DNA of 64,000 bases. Source: Streptomyces sp. NBC_00358. Its GTDB lineage: Bacteria; Actinomycetota; Actinomycetes; Streptomycetales; Streptomycetaceae. This document shows, piece by piece, positions 56,720 to 64,000 of this stretch. The stretch is taken from NCBI RefSeq assembly GCF_036099295.1, contig NZ_CP107976.1, positions 2,418,001 through 2,482,000 on the forward strand. Reading direction: 5' to 3'. The position numbers and the translations under genes are program-made. How positions within the stretch are numbered: position 1 is the stretch's first letter; every line of letters starts with the position of its first letter. The notes beneath the pieces were generated by a model. That model had not been told where the DNA came from and searched no databases. It saw nothing but the letters and a program-made list of their open reading frames with translations.

Positions 56720-57260
56720 CGGTCAGCTCCTCCAGTTTCACGACCGTGTTCCAGTTCCGGGTGGTGGCGAGGACGCCCTTGACCACCCCGGGCTTCGCCA
56801 GGGCCACCGCCAGTTTGGAGCGCCCGAGACCGTCGGGTGCGTACAGGTAGAGGACGCGGTCGCCGAGGCGGAACTCCTCGGGGAGGAAGGACGCGGGTTC
56901 GACGGAGACGAAGCGTCCCTCGTCGACGGGCTCCGAGAAGTACGTGATGTGCATCTGTTTGGCCTCCAGTTCGGCGGCCGGGAACGGGCAGGCCTCCCGG
57001 ACCGCCTTCAGGTAGCCGTGATCACGGACGAGCACGCCGACGCCGAACCCGAAGTGCTTCTCGATGGCCCCGGAGAGCTCCTCCGCGAGGGATTCCTCGT
57101 CGTCGCGGCCGCTGCTGAACACCGCGTTCCCGCTCTGGAGATACGTGCGGACGTCGCCGTACCCGAGGCCCTCCATCAAGGTGCGCAGCTCGGCCATCGG
57201 CACCTTCTTCGCGCCGCCCACATTGATGCCGCGCAACAGCGCCGCGTACGTCGTCGTCAT
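56712..57260 (-). CDS. DUF1697 family protein
   Basis: A 182-residue protein with the family start YAALLRGINVGGAKKVPMAELRTLMEGLGYGDVRTYLQSGNAVF. Function unknown. There is no Shine-Dalgarno; TATGGT lies 12 to 7 bases before the ATG (57267-57272, minus strand), a leaderless arrangement. It heads a probable three-gene unit with DUF4440 and panE. Confidence 0.87.
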   Translation of the reverse strand: MTTTYAALLRGINVGGAKKVPMAELRTLMEGLGYGDVRTYLQSGNAVFSSGRDDEESLAEELSGAIEKHFGFGVGVLVRDHGYLKAVREACPFPAAELEAKQMHITYFSEPVDEGRFVSVEPASFLPEEFRLGDRVLYLYAPDGLGRSKLAVALAKPGVVKGVLATTRNWNTVVKLEELTGA

Positions 57261-57564
57261 CCGCACACCATAGGACGGCCGCCCCGCCCGGCGGGGTGGG
57301 CACGACGGCCGCGTTCCGCGAGGGCGGCGGTTCCCCGGCGGGCCGGACGCGCCGTGCCGGTCCCTGACCCGCGTCCCCGAGAAGTGCCGTTAGGTGTAAG
57401 GGGCTTCCGTCCTCCCCAGTGCGGAGGCCCCGGGGTCCGCGGGGAGGAGCCGGGGTGCCGGGGGCTCACCAGGCAGCACGACGAGACGCTCTTATCCGGC
57501 CCATACCTTCGATACAGAGGTGGCGGCAGGGGGCTGTCACCGTGCGCAAAGGGGCTGGCCCGTC
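57261..57564. other. Divergent intergenic region before the MMPL gene
   Basis: 304 bases. The minus-strand -10 box TATGGT is at 57267-57272. On the plus strand CCATACCTTCGATACAG near 57499-57515 may contain the MMPL promoter, with TACAGA as -10. Otherwise GC-rich with nothing notable. Confidence 0.4.
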
Positions 57565-59838
57565 ATGGGGAACGGAGACACGCGGGTGCGGGGCATCGCC
57601 GCGCGAGCAGGCGGCTGGAGCGCCCGGCACCGATGGGCGGCCGTCGGGATCTGGGTGCTGTTCGTCGTCCTGGCGATGGGCCTCGGCTCCGCGGCGGGCC
57701 GCGTCGACGTCAAGGAGAGCGACCAGCTCAAGGGCGAGACACACACCGCAGCCAAGATCATCGAGGACGCCGGCATCAAGGAGCCGGCCAGCGAGACGGT
57801 CCTGGTCCAGGCGAAGGACGCGGGCCACAAGGCCACCGACGCCGACTTCAGGAGCGCGGTCGCCGCGGTCGTCGAGGCGGTCGGCGGCACCGGCAGGGTC
57901 ACCGACGTGACCTCGCCGTACGACACCGGGACGATCTCGAAGGACGGCCGCAGCGCGCTGGTGCAGTTCGACATGCGCGGCGACTCCGAGACGGCGGGCG
58001 ACCGTGTCGAGCCCGTGCTGAAGGCCGTCGAGGGGGTGCGGAAGGACCATGCCGGGCTGCGGATCGAGGAGATCGGCGGCGCCAGCATGAAGAAGCAGTA
58101 CGACGACGCGTTCGGCGACGACTTCCAGAAGGCCGAACTCTCCGCCGTGCCCGTGGCGCTCGGCATCCTGCTGATCGCGTTCGGCGCGCTCGTGGCGGCG
58201 CTGCTTCCGGTGGCGCTCGCTGTCACCGCCATCATGGCGACGATGGGCCTGATGGGCGTCGTCAGCCATCTGATGCCGATGAGCGACACGGCCAACTCCG
58301 TGATGCTGCTGGTGGGTCTGGCCGTCGGAGTCGACTACTGCCTGTTCTACCTGCGGCGGGAGCGCGAGGAGCGCGAGGCGGGCCGCGACGCCGACACCGC
58401 CCTGCGGATCGCCGCCGCCACCAGTGGCCGCGCCATCATCGTCTCCGGTGTCACCGTGTGCGTGGCGATGGCGGGCATGCTCTTCACCGGGCTCGCCGAG
58501 TTCGAGGCGATGGGCCTGGCCTCGCTGATGGTCGTCGCCGTCGCCATGGTCGGCTCGGTCACCGTGCTGCCCGCGCTGCTGTCCCTGCTGGGTGAGCGCG
58601 TCGAGAAGGGCCGTATCCCGTTCCTGCACCGGGCCAAGCGGCGCGGCGCGAGCGGCGGGCGGGGCAACCGCCGACCGGCCGGCGAGGGCAGCCGGTTCTG
58701 GGGCGCCGTCCTGCGCGTGGTGCTCGCCAGGCCCGCGGTCTCCCTCGTCGTCGCGACCGGCGCGCTGCTCGCCATCGCCGCTCCGGCACTCGGCATGAAG
58801 ACCCAGCAGCTCACGCTCGACAAGGAGTTCGGCAACTCGCTGGCGATCGTGGGCACCTACAACCGGGTCAACGACGCCTTCCCGGGCGGTTCCGAGCCGG
58901 CCGAGGTGGTCGTCAAGGCGCGCGACATCAACGCCCCCGAAGTGAAGGCCGCCCTCGCCGACTTCCGTACGGCGGCCGTCCGTTCGGGCGCCTCGCGCGG
59001 CCCGGTGGACATCAAGGTGCACGCCGAGCACAACGTCGCCTTCGTCTTCGTCCCGCTGGTCGGCGGCTCCGACCAGGGCAGGGCGGAGAAGAGTCTGGCG
59101 CTGCTGCGCGACACCGTACGTCCTCGGACGCTCGGCAAGGTCGAGGGCCTGCAGGCGCCGATCACCGGGCAGGTCGCTGGATCGCACGACTTCAACGACC
59201 AGTTGATCGGCTCGGTGACCCCGGTCTTCGCCTTCGTGGTCGTCTTCGCCTTCGTCCTGATGCTGCTGTCCTTCCGCTCGCTGACGATCGCGATCACCTC
59301 GATCGCGCTCAACCTCCTCTCGGTGGCGGCCGCCTACGGCATCCTGGTCGCGGTCTTCCAGCACGGCTGGGGCGCGTCCCTGGTGGGCGCGGCGGGCGTC
59401 GGCGCGATCGTCGCCTGGCTGCCGCTGTTCCTCTTCGTGATCCTCTTCGGGCTCTCGATGGACTACCACGTGTTCGTGGTCTCCCGGATCCGTGAGGCAC
59501 GGCTGCGGGGTCTCAGCACCAAGGACGCGATCCGGCACGGGGTGGTCACCACGGCCGGTGTCGTCACCAGCGCGGCCGTCATCATGGTCGCCGTCTTCGC
59601 GATCTTCGGGACGCTCTCCATGCAGTCCATGAAGCAGATGGGTGTGGGCCTGGCGGCCGCGGTGCTCATCGACGCGACGATCATCCGGGGTGTGCTGCTC
59701 CCCGCGGTGATGGCACTGCTCGGCGAGCGCAACTGGTACCTGCCGAAGTGGCTGGACCGGATGCCCGACCTCACCCACGACGAGGCCCCCGGGGCCGTGG
59801 TGGCACCGGTGCCGCAGGGCGAGCGGGCCGGGGTGTAA
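57565..59838 (+). CDS. MMPL/RND-family transporter
   Basis: A 757-residue membrane transporter with two repeats of one plus five hydrophobic segments and two large external loops. The proton-relay motifs are VGVDYCLFYLRRERE in the first half and LSMDYHVFVVSRIRE in the second. This is typical of MmpL-like exporters of lipids or hydrophobic drugs. The polar linker between halves is KRRGASGGRGNRRP. I chose the ATG at 57565; there is no strong ribosome site. The substrate is unknown and no biosynthetic partner is adjacent. Confidence 0.88.
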   Translation: MGNGDTRVRGIAARAGGWSARHRWAAVGIWVLFVVLAMGLGSAAGRVDVKESDQLKGETHTAAKIIEDAGIKEPASETVLVQAKDAGHKATDADFRSAVAAVVEAVGGTGRVTDVTSPYDTGTISKDGRSALVQFDMRGDSETAGDRVEPVLKAVEGVRKDHAGLRIEEIGGASMKKQYDDAFGDDFQKAELSAVPVALGILLIAFGALVAALLPVALAVTAIMATMGLMGVVSHLMPMSDTANSVMLLVGLAVGVDYCLFYLRREREEREAGRDADTALRIAAATSGRAIIVSGVTVCVAMAGMLFTGLAEFEAMGLASLMVVAVAMVGSVTVLPALLSLLGERVEKGRIPFLHRAKRRGASGGRGNRRPAGEGSRFWGAVLRVVLARPAVSLVVATGALLAIAAPALGMKTQQLTLDKEFGNSLAIVGTYNRVNDAFPGGSEPAEVVVKARDINAPEVKAALADFRTAAVRSGASRGPVDIKVHAEHNVAFVFVPLVGGSDQGRAEKSLALLRDTVRPRTLGKVEGLQAPITGQVAGSHDFNDQLIGSVTPVFAFVVVFAFVLMLLSFRSLTIAITSIALNLLSVAAAYGILVAVFQHGWGASLVGAAGVGAIVAWLPLFLFVILFGLSMDYHVFVVSRIREARLRGLSTKDAIRHGVVTTAGVVTSAAVIMVAVFAIFGTLSMQSMKQMGVGLAAAVLIDATIIRGVLLPAVMALLGERNWYLPKWLDRMPDLTHDEAPGAVVAPVPQGERAGV

Positions 59839-60142
59839 CCGGCCGCCCGGAGCGGCCACCGGGACGACCGCCCGGCCGGCCGGGACGACGGACCAGCCAC
59901 CGGGACGACGGACCGGCCGGGACCGTCGGATGGGCCGGGACCGTCGACCCGGACCGTCGGCAGGCACGACCGCGCGGCTCCAGGGCCCGTCGGACCCCTC
60001 CTCCGGGAGGGGCCGACGGGCCCTTCGCGCAGGTGGCCGGGCATCTGGCCCCGGCGAGGCGACACGTCCTGTCCGCCCATGAGCACCTGCGGTCGCGGGG
60101 TACCCGCTGATCGGGTAGTACGGAGAGCGGGGCCCCTGCGCC
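59839..60142. other. Repeat-rich gap with terminator
   Basis: 304 bases. 59850-59965 carries imperfect copies of ACCGGGACGAC and GGGACCGTCG. A strong hairpin is at 59982-60024. No gene is apparent. The last 60 bases should contain the promoter of the diiron/MBL gene. Confidence 0.5.
59982..60024 (+). terminator. Long terminator of the MMPL gene
   Basis: A 19-bp stem with one bulged A: AGGGCCCGTCGG then CCCCTCC, loop TCCG, GGAGGGG then CCGACGGGCCCT. Confidence 0.85.
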
Positions 60143-60949
60143 ATGAAGGGACGGCTCACCGTGCAGACGCGTCTCGACGAGATCGCCGACGGCATCTACC
60201 GGATCTCGACGCACATCCCCGAGATCGCCCCGCCGGCGGGCTTCACCTTCAACCAGTTCCTGGTGGCGGCGGAGGAGCCCCTGCTCTTCCACACCGGCAT
60301 GCGCGCCCTGTTCCCGCCGGTCTCCGAGGCCATCGCGCGGGTGATGCCGGTGGACCGGCTGCGCTGGATCACCTTCGGACACGTCGAGGCCGACGAATGC
60401 GGCGCGGTGAACGAGTTCCTGGCCGTCGCCCAGCAGGCCGAGGTCGCGCACAACACCCTGGGCTGCCTGGTCACCCTCAACGACCTGGTGTCCCGGCCGC
60501 CGCGCCCGATGGGCGAGGGCGAGCGCCTCGACATCGGCGGCCACGAGGTGCGGCGGGTCGTGCGGAACATCAACACCCCGCACGTCCCCCACAACTGGGA
60601 GGCGCGGCTGCTGTTCGAGGAGCACACCCGCACCCTGTTCTGCGGCGATCTGTTCACCCACCTCGGGAACGGGCCCGCCGTCACCGCGGACGGTCTCGTC
60701 GAACTGTGCCTGGAGGCCGAGGAGTTGTTCCGGCAGATCTCGTGCCTGACCGCGATGACCGCCACCCTGCGCTCGCTCGCGGACCTGCGTCCGGCCACGC
60801 TCGCCGTGATGCACGGCTCCTCGTTCAACGGCGACTGCCCGCGCGCGCTGAACGACCTCGCGGACGCCCTCGACACCCACTTCGGCCCCGAGGACGCGTT
60901 CGTCTCCCGCCGGAGCGTGCTGGCGGGCCCGCATCCCGGGACGCGGTGA
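60143..60949 (+). CDS. MBL-fold diiron oxygen-binding protein (ODP-like)
   Basis: A 268-residue metallo-beta-lactamase-fold protein. The motif HVEADECG (His80, Glu82, Asp84) is the HxExD form found in flavodiiron proteins and oxygen-binding diiron proteins, where Glu replaces the second His of hydrolases. Further ligands are likely in NTPHVPHNWEA, LFCGDLFTHLG and AVMHGSSF. There is no flavodoxin domain. It may sense or reduce oxygen or nitric oxide with a separate partner. The ATG at 60143 lacks a strong ribosome site. Confidence 0.8.
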   Translation: MKGRLTVQTRLDEIADGIYRISTHIPEIAPPAGFTFNQFLVAAEEPLLFHTGMRALFPPVSEAIARVMPVDRLRWITFGHVEADECGAVNEFLAVAQQAEVAHNTLGCLVTLNDLVSRPPRPMGEGERLDIGGHEVRRVVRNINTPHVPHNWEARLLFEEHTRTLFCGDLFTHLGNGPAVTADGLVELCLEAEELFRQISCLTAMTATLRSLADLRPATLAVMHGSSFNGDCPRALNDLADALDTHFGPEDAFVSRRSVLAGPHPGTR

Positions 60950-61156
60950 CCCACGGCCTTACGGCCCGTGCCGAGCAAGGCCGGGCACGACCGGTCCGGC
61001 CGTCGGCACGGCACCGGCCGCCGAAGGCCTCGCGCACCCGGTCCCACCTGTGGGAATGCGACACTGATCGAACGGACGGCGTGCACCCGGAGCCGTCGTG
61101 GGCGCGGGCCGCGCGGGCGGTACGCCGGGGCAGGCCCTGGGACACGGAGGCGAGCG

Positions 61157-62020
61157 ATGGACGAGGCACGGGCACGGGACGTACTGGCCGCGGCGAAGGT
61201 ACTGCCGGGGCCGGTACGGGAGGCGTCGCTCCTCGCCCTCGGCGAGAACGCGGTGTTCGCCGCCGCCGGCCTGGTCGTCAAGGTGGGACGCGACGCCGAA
61301 CTCCTCGACCGGGCGCGCCGGGAGCTGGACATCGCCGCCTGGCTCGCCGAGTCGGGGGTTCCCGCGGTGCGGGCCGCCGAGCCCGAACCGCTGCTGGTCG
61401 ACGGACACCCCGTGACGGTGTGGCACCGGCTGCCCGATCCCGTGCGCCCCGCCGAGCCGCGCGATCTGGCCGGACTTCTGCGGATCGTGCACGCGCTGCC
61501 CTCCCCCTCCTTCGCCCTGCCGCCCCGCGAACTCCTCGGCGGCGTGGAGCGCTGGCTGCGTCTCGCGGGCGACGCGATCGACCTCGAGGACGCTGCGTAT
61601 CTGCGGCAGCGGCGCGACGGCTTCGCCGCGGCCGCCGCCGCGCTCACCCCGCAGCTGCCGCCGGGCCCGATCCACGGCGACGCGCTGCCCCGCAACGTCC
61701 ATGTCGGCCCGGACGGCCCGGTCCTGGTCGACCTGGAGACCTTCTCCGCCGATCTGCGCGAGCACGACCTGGTGGTCATGGCCCTGTCCCGCGACCGCTA
61801 CGGGCTTCCCGCCGAGGCGTACGACGCGTTCACCGCTGCGTACGGCTGGGACGTGCGCGCGTGGGAGGGCTGCTCCGTCCTGCGGGGCGCCCGCGAGACC
61901 GCCAGCTGCGCCTGGGTCGCCCAGCACGCCCCCACGAACCCCAAGGCACTGACAGAGTTCGGACGCCGGGTGGCGTCGCTGCGCGACGGCGACGAGACGG
62001 TCCGCTGGTTCCCCTTCTGA
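61157..62020 (+). CDS. Aminoglycoside-phosphotransferase-fold protein (APH)
   Basis: A 287-residue kinase-fold protein. The Brenner motif is GPIHGDALPRNVHVG and the metal-binding aspartate lies in PVLVDLETFSADLREHDLV. The N-lobe has the Lys-containing strand GLVVKVGRDAELLDRARREL. Such proteins phosphorylate small molecules; resistance is only one of many possible roles. GGAGG lies seven bases before the ATG. It is followed by a 212-base gap to a convergent gene. Confidence 0.85.
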   Translation: MDEARARDVLAAAKVLPGPVREASLLALGENAVFAAAGLVVKVGRDAELLDRARRELDIAAWLAESGVPAVRAAEPEPLLVDGHPVTVWHRLPDPVRPAEPRDLAGLLRIVHALPSPSFALPPRELLGGVERWLRLAGDAIDLEDAAYLRQRRDGFAAAAAALTPQLPPGPIHGDALPRNVHVGPDGPVLVDLETFSADLREHDLVVMALSRDRYGLPAEAYDAFTAAYGWDVRAWEGCSVLRGARETASCAWVAQHAPTNPKALTEFGRRVASLRDGDETVRWFPF

Positions 62021-62232
62021 CCCGACTCCGGCCACCCGCCCCGGCATCGCCCGACGGCCCCGTCGCAACGTCCGGGCCCCACGCCGGCCGGACCCCGTGG
62101 CCGTGCCCGGTGGCGGGTGCGCGGACGGTGCTCGGCAGGCGTCCGTGGACGGCGCGCACGCACCACCCCGTCCGGACCCCGCCGGCCGGGCGGTGGCCGC
62201 GTGTGGAGCGGACGGTCCCCGGGACCGGGTCG

Positions 62233-62955
62233 TCAGACCTTGTCGTCCACCAGGTCCCGCAGTGGCCAGGTCCCGTCCACCACCGCGTCCGCCTCGCCCT
62301 TGCGGCGCAGGAAGGACTGGAAGTCCGCCGCCCATTCCGCGTACCAGTCGATCTGGCGCAGGTGCAGTTCGGCGGGGCCGAGGGCGGCGACCTTGGGGTG
62401 GCGGCCGGCTATCGCGCAGGCGAGCCGGGCCGCCGCGAGGGCGTCGGCCGAGGCGTCGTGGGCGGAGTCCAGGACCACCCCGTACTCGGTGCAGACCGCT
62501 TCGAGGTTGCGCTTGCCGCGGCGGTAGCGGTCCACGGAGCGGTCGATCGTGTACGGGTCGATGACCGGCGCGGGGTCGATGCCGCCCAGCCGCTCGCGCA
62601 GCGAGGGCAGTCCGTACCGCCGCAGCTCGGCGGAGAGCAGCGTGAGGTCGAAGGCCGCGTTGTACGCGACGACGGGGACGCCGGTCCGCCAGTAGGTGAC
62701 GAGGACGCCCGCTATCGCGTCGGCCACCTCGTCGGCGGGCCGGCCCTCGGTCGCCGCCCGCTCGTTGGTGATCCCGTGCACGGCCACCGCGTCGACGGGG
62801 ATCTCCACGCCCGGATCGGCCAGCCACTCACGGCGCCCCGCGGGCTCTCCGTCCCTGACCTCGATCACGGCACCCGTGACAATGCGCGACTCGCGCGGAT
62901 CGGTCCCGGTCGTCTCCAGGTCGAAGCCGATCAGCAGCTCCCGGTGCCAGCCCAT
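62233..62955 (-). CDS. DEDDh-type 3'-5' exonuclease
   Basis: A 240-residue DnaQ-like exonuclease. Exo I is IGFDLETTGTDP (Asp and Glu), exo II is VVAYNAAFDLTLL and exo III is DSAHDASADALAAARL with the catalytic His and Asp. The C-terminal segment (RQIDWYAEWAADFQSFLRRKG) is typical of Streptomyces exonuclease-domain proteins. GAAGGGGGG precedes the ATG at 62955. It may act in DNA repair or RNA turnover. It lies 115 bases downstream of the HEPN/DUF5919 gene on the same strand. Confidence 0.87.
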   Translation of the reverse strand: MGWHRELLIGFDLETTGTDPRESRIVTGAVIEVRDGEPAGRREWLADPGVEIPVDAVAVHGITNERAATEGRPADEVADAIAGVLVTYWRTGVPVVAYNAAFDLTLLSAELRRYGLPSLRERLGGIDPAPVIDPYTIDRSVDRYRRGKRNLEAVCTEYGVVLDSAHDASADALAAARLACAIAGRHPKVAALGPAELHLRQIDWYAEWAADFQSFLRRKGEADAVVDGTWPLRDLVDDKV

Positions 62956-63070
62956 GGGCGGCCCCCCTTCTTTGTGGTGCTTTCCCCCAGTGGTCTCCAC
63001 GATCCCATGAGCCACTGACAATCCGGGGGCCGCGTTCCACCCGCGGCGGAGAACCGAAGGGAACGGCCTT

Positions 63071-64000
63071 TCAGGACACCGGCCGCGAATCGACCCAAGC
63101 CACCTCGAACTCCTCGCGATAAGTCGGGAACAGTCCCTCTTCGGTGGTTTCATCCGGTTTGAGCAGTCGGCTTCCCCCGCGCAGCACCAGGACCGGCGCC
63201 TCCATGCCGCGGGTGCGGCGCAGATACGACTGCACGATCGCGACCCCGTCGGAACCGTCCCCGTCCACGAGGTAGGCGGTGAAGCGGGGCGTCTCGTCGT
63301 AGACCTGGATCTCGAAGGCGTCCGGGTCGCGCAGCCGGGACCTCACTCGCCGCATGTGCAGAATGTTCATCTCGACGGCCCGGCTCAACTCGCCCCGCTT
63401 GATGCCGAGTTCACGCTCGCGCCGTTTGACCGCACTGGACGCGGGATTCAGGAACAGCAGCCGGGTCCGGCAGCCGGACTCGGCGAGGCGGACCAGCCGC
63501 CGCCCGGAGAAGTTCTGCACCAGCAGGTTCAGGCCGATGCCGATCGCGTCGAGCCTGCGGGCTCCGCCGAAGAGGTCCTCGGCGGGGAACTGGCGCAGCA
63601 GCCGCACCCGGTCGGAGTGCACCCCGACGACGTCCGCGTACCGGTCGCCGACGAGGTCCTCGACGGCGTCCACGGGCAGCCGCCGCGCGGAGGGCACATC
63701 ACTGCCCGCGCCGAGGATCTCCAGGAGTTTGGCCGCGGCCCGCTCGGCCTGGTTGAGGACCGCCTCCGAGAGAGCGCGGTTGCGCGACACGACGTTGCGG
63801 GTCACTTCCAGCTCGTCCAGGGCGAGTTCGACGTCCCTGCGCTCGTCGAAGTAGGGCTCGAAGCAGGGCCAGTGCTGCACCATCAGCTCACGCAACTGGG
63901 GCAGCGTCAGGAAACTGAGCACGTTGTCGTCGGCCGGGTCGAGCAAGTACCCCTTGCGGCGGCTGACTTCGCGCACGGCGACGGCGCGCTGCACCCACTC
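63071..64000 (-). CDS. HEPN/DUF5919-like protein, 5' end outside the window
   Basis: The visible 309 residues start at the window edge, so the gene is probably truncated here; the internal GTG at 63994 is not a convincing start. The N-terminal part (LTLPQLRELMVQHWPCFEPYF, LDELEVTRNVVSRNRAL) resembles a Swt1-type HEPN domain. The RNxxxH motif of catalytic HEPN RNases reads RNVVSRN, without the His. From about residue 150 on, RLDAIGIGLNLLVQNFSGRRLVRLAESGCRTRLLFLNP matches the DUF5919 phospholipase-D-like sensor domain. Function unknown; perhaps a nucleotide or RNA sensor. Confidence 0.65.
   Translation of the reverse strand, partial: EWVQRAVAVREVSRRKGYLLDPADDNVLSFLTLPQLRELMVQHWPCFEPYFDERRDVELALDELEVTRNVVSRNRALSEAVLNQAERAAAKLLEILGAGSDVPSARRLPVDAVEDLVGDRYADVVGVHSDRVRLLRQFPAEDLFGGARRLDAIGIGLNLLVQNFSGRRLVRLAESGCRTRLLFLNPASSAVKRRERELGIKRGELSRAVEMNILHMRRVRSRLRDPDAFEIQVYDETPRFTAYLVDGDGSDGVAIVQSYLRRTRGMEAPVLVLRGGSRLLKPDETTEEGLFPTYREEFEVAWVDSRPVS

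Noticed and set aside
61157..62020. Aminoglycoside resistance gene
   Set aside because: The fold is that of APH kinases, but nothing identifies an antibiotic substrate and no resistance or biosynthetic context is present.
60079..63018. A 979-codon plus-strand open frame
   Set aside because: It overlaps three well-supported genes in another frame and its translation is Arg/Pro-rich noise.

Overview
The window is chromosomal DNA from a Streptomyces-type actinobacterium. GC content is very high with strongly GC-biased third codon positions, GTG and TTG starts are common, genes overlap by ATGA or GTGA, and there are Tat and lipoprotein exporters and sugar ABC operons without their own ATPase. 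From memory, gene order resembles Streptomyces coelicolor around SCO6093-SCO6102 (sulfate assimilation) and SCO6147-SCO6150 (alditol oxidase, GTPase, Ada-like protein). I could not check this by search. I see no phage, insertion sequence, CRISPR array, rRNA or tRNA gene.

Layout. 1-11.5 kb: TrmB/LuxR-type regulator, DUF456 membrane protein, secreted SGNH esterase, PPOX-type flavin protein, Ada-AlkA-like protein, the ribosome-assembly GTPase RsgA with a 23-codon upstream ORF, a sigma-like/zinc-finger/CBM2 membrane fusion, a radical SAM protein and an alpha/beta hydrolase. 11.6-22 kb: hydroxyacid dehydrogenase, alditol oxidase, then a ROK regulator followed by a sugar ABC operon ending in a GH2 beta-galactosidase. 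22-26.5 kb: a PHP-domain Tat protein coupled to a protein of unknown function, a TetR/DUF5713 pair and a rhomboid protease.

26.5-33 kb is a pectin (rhamnogalacturonan I) locus: DUF2264 glycosidase-like protein, rhamnogalacturonan acetylesterase, PL4 lyase and a GH43-ricin protein. Two of its promoter regions share an AGTAAGCGC operator-like element. 33.5-44.8 kb holds single metabolic genes (homocysteine methyltransferase, carboxylesterase, ThuA, VOC, YihY/BrkB, AidB-like dehydrogenase, GAF regulator, secreted protein, GNAT). Several of these have -10 boxes placed exactly for leaderless transcription. A 600-bp stretch of degenerate repeats lies at 34.45-35.07 kb.

44.9-54.5 kb is the assimilatory sulfur operon: a cysteine-containing leader peptide and attenuator-like hairpin, then sulfite reductase, zinc-ribbon protein, cysH, cysC, cysD, cysN, an ssu-type ABC transporter and a sirohydrochlorin chelatase. 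It runs from sulfur uptake through activation and reduction to siroheme supply. 54.5-64 kb: DsbA-like protein, ketopantoate reductase, DUF4440 and DUF1697 proteins, MMPL transporter, diiron/MBL protein, phosphotransferase, DEDDh exonuclease and a HEPN/DUF5919 protein cut by the window edge.

No dramatic new defence or biosynthetic system is evident. The best leads are small and regulatory: the uORF before rsgA, the cysteine leader and a second cysteine-containing uORF before the sulfur transporter, and the face-to-face leaderless promoters at 39.44 kb. Also notable are the sigma/CBM2 fusion, the radical SAM protein with unusual cysteine spacing and the Ada-AlkA protein that has lost glycosylase motifs.
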